Made by a program: the position numbers and the translations under genes
Assembly: GCF_008386495.1 (NCBI RefSeq)
Contig: NZ_VTHJ01000041.1
Coordinates: 1-36,579, forward strand
Length of the DNA: 36,579 nucleotides
DNA from: Streptomyces tailanensis
Lineage (GTDB): Bacteria > Actinomycetota > Actinomycetes > Streptomycetales > Streptomycetaceae
Reading direction: 5' to 3'
Shown here: in pieces, positions 34,448-36,579 of the stretch
Layout: each line of letters starts with the position of its first letter
Numbering within the stretch: position 1 is the stretch's first letter
Notes under the pieces: generated by a model
What the model was told of the DNA's origin: nothing
Databases searched by the model: none
Seen by the model: only the letters and a program-made list of their open reading frames with translations

Positions 34448-34475
34448 CCCTGCGCGCGGCTACCCGCGCGCAGGG
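34448..34475. terminator. Terminator overlapping the yceI stop
   Basis: CCCTGCGCGCGG and its complement (12-bp stem) close the loop CTAC. The stop codon TAG of the minus-strand YceI gene lies in the loop. Confidence 0.85.
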
Positions 34476-35020
34476 CCAGGCAGCGGCTCGAGCTTGGTCA
34501 CGGCGTATTCGATCCGAACGTCGTCGGCCAGTTTCAGGGCGCCCAGGAACGCGGTGTACGGCTTGATCCCGAAGGCGGACTGAGTGACGCCGGCCCAGCC
34601 GCACACCATGCCGTCGCCGTCGCTGCCGCCGTGCACGGTGACCGGTTGGGTCCGGCCCTTGATGGTGAGGTCCCCGGTGATCTCGAAGTCCTCGGGTGTT
34701 CCGGTGATGCCTGTGGAGCGGAAGGTGATGGTGGGGTGCGCCGCGGTGTGCAGCAGTGCCTCACTCTCCAACGTCCGTTTGATCTCCGCTTTGTCGGCGT
34801 CGCTGAGGGGTTTGAGCCCTCCTGCGCCCTCCCGGACGCTGAGTGACCCCGTCTCGACCGTCACGGTCACCGACGACTCCCCCGGGTCTTTCGTGACAAC
34901 CACCGCTTTCCCCGCCCACCGGGTTGCCTCGATCGTGAGGTCGTGCCCCGCCTTCCGGCCGAGCCCGGCACGGCTGGTCTTGATCAGCAGACGGCCGGAA
35001 GGCGACCCGAAGCCATACAT
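34460..35020 (-). CDS. YceI-family lipid-binding protein
   Basis: A 186-residue YceI domain, a lipocalin-like beta-barrel that binds polyisoprenoid-type lipids. Family features are GRLLIKTSRAGLGRKAGHDL near the N terminus, AHPTITFRST in the middle and TVHGGSDGDGM, FGIKPYTAFLGAL and DDVRIEYAV towards the end. I chose ATG 35020 because the length is then normal and an AT-rich palindrome lies directly upstream. The same frame is open to an ATG at 35335 with a better ribosome binding site, which would add 105 residues including a membrane segment. No signal peptide in the short form. The gene ends in its own hairpin. Confidence 0.8.
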   Translation of the reverse strand: MYGFGSPSGRLLIKTSRAGLGRKAGHDLTIEATRWAGKAVVVTKDPGESSVTVTVETGSLSVREGAGGLKPLSDADKAEIKRTLESEALLHTAAHPTITFRSTGITGTPEDFEITGDLTIKGRTQPVTVHGGSDGDGMVCGWAGVTQSAFGIKPYTAFLGALKLADDVRIEYAVTKLEPLPGPARG

Positions 35021-35335
35021 TCCATCACTTACTGTCACATAGTTGACTGTAGGCGATGACGGTGGATGCGCATCCTGAGGTGTGCGGGTATGGCGTGCCG
35101 CTCTGGTGAACCTCGAAGGCAAGGCACCCCCGGCATGGGCTGTCGGCGGCGTTCCCGGAGGTGCCCGACCCTCTGGTCGCGCAGGCGCGGCCGTCAGCGC
35201 CCACGCGGGCACCGCAATCAGGACGACCAGGAACCAGGCAGCCGCGAGATCCCACGCCGGCAGCAAACCTCCGCCCGCTCCGGCCGGCGCAGGCGACTGC
35301 GAAGGTGCGGGAACGGAGGTCCGGGTGAAGCTCAT
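35021..35335 (-). other. In-frame hydrophobic extension of yceI
   Basis: From ATG 35335, with GGAGGG eight bases upstream, this frame reads MSFTRTSVPAPSQSPAPAG, a membrane segment (WDLAAAWFLVVLIAVPAWAL) and a Pro/Arg/Ser-rich linker, then enters YceI. It could be the true start of a membrane-anchored YceI, or the 5' piece of a truncated membrane gene that happens to be in frame. It starts 60 bases after the radical SAM remnant on the same strand. Confidence 0.45.
35030..35051. promoter_or_regulatory. Operator-like palindrome before yceI
   Basis: TACTGTCA-CATAGT-TGACTGTA is an inverted repeat with 8-base arms and one mismatch, 10 bases upstream of ATG 35020, in a locally AT-rich patch. It has the form of a dimeric repressor site. 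The regulator is not identifiable in this window. Confidence 0.5.
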
Positions 35336-35395
35336 CGGCGCGCCCTCCTACAGATACATCCGGCAGACAACTGCTCGGGCGGCAGGCGCAGTTCC

Positions 35396-36154
35396 TCAAT
35401 CGGCGGTCGGTCCGGAGAGTCCGGCGGCGGCGAGTGCTCGGCGAAGGTCGACTGCGGTAGTGCCATCCGCGTGGCGGTAGAGCCGGCAGGACACGCTGGG
35501 CTGGGACTCGGCCGTGGCGAACGGGTCGACGTCGTCGATGATGTCGCCCAACTCGTGTTCGTTGAGACCTCGTTCGACGGCGGCGACCAGGGTGACGGTC
35601 AGTCCGGCCGCGGCGCAATTGTCCAGCGCCTTCTGCTTGAGCGTGCGAAGGTCCCGGCCGCGGATCTTCAGGTGGGTGCGCTCGTCGAAGCCGTCAAACT
35701 GCCGATAGATGTTCAGCGAGCGGCCGGGCGTCTGGTTGCGCTTACCGAGTTCGGTGACGAAGCGCTGGTCGGTGGCCAGGCGGATGCCGTTGGTGTTGAG
35801 GGTGACGTTCTTGATCGGGCGGGCCTGGGCGAGGTCGATGAAGTCGAGGATGTGCTTGTGGATGGTGGGCTCTCCTCCGGAGAACATCACCACCTCCGCC
35901 TCGCCCTCGCCTGCGACGAACGCGTCGAGCATGGCCGCGCACTGCTCCTGGGTGATGGCGTAGCCGTCGGGTTGGTGGCCGGAGTCGGCGAAGCAGATCG
36001 GGCAGTCCAGGTTGCAGCCGGCGTTGACCTCGATGATGCCGAGGCAGGCGTGCTGCTTGTGCTCCGGGCACAGCCCGCAGTCGCTCGGGCAGCCGTCCTT
36101 CACCTCGGTCTGGAAGGTGAGGGGGATGGTGCCGGGTTTGTTGAACGCACACCA
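35396..36154 (-). pseudogene. Truncated radical SAM protein (Tes-like)
   Basis: A 252-residue frame containing NKPGTIPLTFQTE, GCPSDCGLCPEHKQHACLG with four cysteines, the radical SAM triad CNLDCPIC and FSGGEPTIH. It continues to KIRGRDLRTLKQKALDNCAA and ELGDIID. This resembles the radical SAM proteins related to tetraether lipid synthase (Tes) of archaea and bacteria, normally above 450 residues. After GDIID the sequence changes to an unrelated tail (DPFATAESQPSVSCRLYRHA), and on the N-terminal side it runs into a membrane-protein frame. GTG 36103 would give 235 residues. The catalytic core is present but the C-terminal substrate part is missing, so it is probably inactive. Confidence 0.7.
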
Positions 36155-36293
36155 GCTCGCCGACGATCAGCAGCACCGCCAGCACGGTCGCGGCGGCGCC
36201 CTGCACCAGGCCGTACGCGCCGAGGACGGCCGGCATCTCGCTCATGGAGGCGAGCTGCCCGATCCCCATCGCTGTGCAGATCGCACCCAGCAC
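36132..36293 (-). pseudogene. Membrane protein fragment
   Basis: From GTG 36293 the frame reads LGAICTAMGIGQLASMSEMP, AVLGAYGLVQGAAATVLAVL and LIVGELVCVQQTR: two hydrophobic helices. It then overlaps the radical SAM frame and becomes nonsense. It looks like the end of a multi-span membrane protein cut at a junction. No family recognised. Confidence 0.4.
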
Positions 36294-36373
36294 GAGCCGT
36301 ACACCATGGCCACGACGCTACGGCCGTGCTGCGGCCGGGAACTGTAAGCGCGCTCACCGAACCCGCCACTTGG

Positions 36374-36502
36374 TCACCGGCGGCCGAAGCGGCGCTCGGC
36401 TTCGGCCTTGACTGCTGCGAGGGAGACGGCGACCGTGGCCTCCCAGCGGGCGGCCGCCACAGCTCCGCACCACCGGCCCAGCCGCCACAGGTCCGTGCTC
36501 AT
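36374..36502 (-). CDS. Small 42-residue ORF
   Basis: ATG 36502 directly follows the TAG of an upstream frame and has GAGGAG three bases before it, so it is probably translationally coupled. It reads MSTDLWRLGRWCGAVAAA, then RWEATVAVSLAAVKAEAERR and stops after FGRR. The second half is an amphipathic helix. Too short to assign; it is longer than expected by chance and well placed. Confidence 0.45.
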   Translation of the reverse strand: MSTDLWRLGRWCGAVAAARWEATVAVSLAAVKAEAERRFGRR

Positions 36503-36579
36503 CTACTCCTCGTACACCCAGCCGGTGGCCGGATAGGTGATCGACAGCGCCAAGGTCGTCGTCCTCCGCCATGGCGGAG
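36503..36579 (-). CDS. 3' end of a gene entering from the right edge
   Basis: A minus-strand frame without start in the window ends in LALSITYPATGWVYEE with TAG at 36503-36505. The next codon is the ATG of the 42-residue ORF. Only about 24 residues are visible, so no function can be given. Confidence 0.4.
   Translation of the reverse strand, partial: PPWRRTTTLALSITYPATGWVYEE

Noticed and set aside
22764..36579. Prophage or integrative element as the cause of the mosaic region
   Set aside because: No integrase, transposase, tRNA att site or terminal repeats are visible. Simple decay of a stress island explains it better.

Overview
The window is GC-rich actinobacterial chromosome, almost certainly Streptomyces. 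Codons end mostly in G or C, GTG starts are common, and the gene order dinG - siderophore trio - hflX - M1 peptidase - RSH (RelA/SpoT homologue) - dapF - miaA - miaB matches, as I remember it, the S. coelicolor block around SCO5787-SCO5802, here in inverse orientation. I see no rRNA, tRNA, CRISPR array, transposase or phage gene.

Left part (1-10.5 kb). A DinG-type helicase lies downstream of three same-strand siderophore genes: a diaminobutyrate-type aminotransferase, an IucA/IucC NRPS-independent synthetase and an AlcB-like acyltransferase. A small ORF may be translationally coupled in front of them. Then come a secreted trypsin-like lipoprotein and about 1.7 kb of decayed sequence (a LysR remnant and two frameshifted unknown genes) ending at two strong hairpins.

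Middle part (10.5-22.8 kb). This is conserved core: hflX, a secreted M1 metallopeptidase, an RSH protein whose hydrolase half looks intact and whose synthetase half looks degenerate, dapF, a small membrane protein, miaA, a Glu-rich small protein, an MT0933-type antitoxin-like protein, a LigB-like protein, miaB and a protein-isoaspartate methyltransferase. Most genes are on the minus strand.

Right part (22.8-36.6 kb). This is an accessory island rich in stress and dormancy families, with much gene decay. Apparently intact genes are a two-domain universal stress protein, a small coiled-coil protein, a compact aconitase, an Hsp20, an M50 site-2 protease with CBS domains, a PAS/PP2C/ATPase phosphatase, a bacterial release-factor-like protein (Rv2629 type), a PH-like protein and YceI. 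Mixed with them are fragments of a universal stress protein, nicotinate phosphoribosyltransferase, a DUF2267 protein, a second Hsp20, a 40-residue protein and a radical SAM enzyme. The gene content resembles the M. tuberculosis hypoxia/dormancy locus around Rv2623-Rv2629. I infer a related anaerobic or nitrosative stress module that is partly eroding, in at least two places by short tandem duplications that break reading frames.
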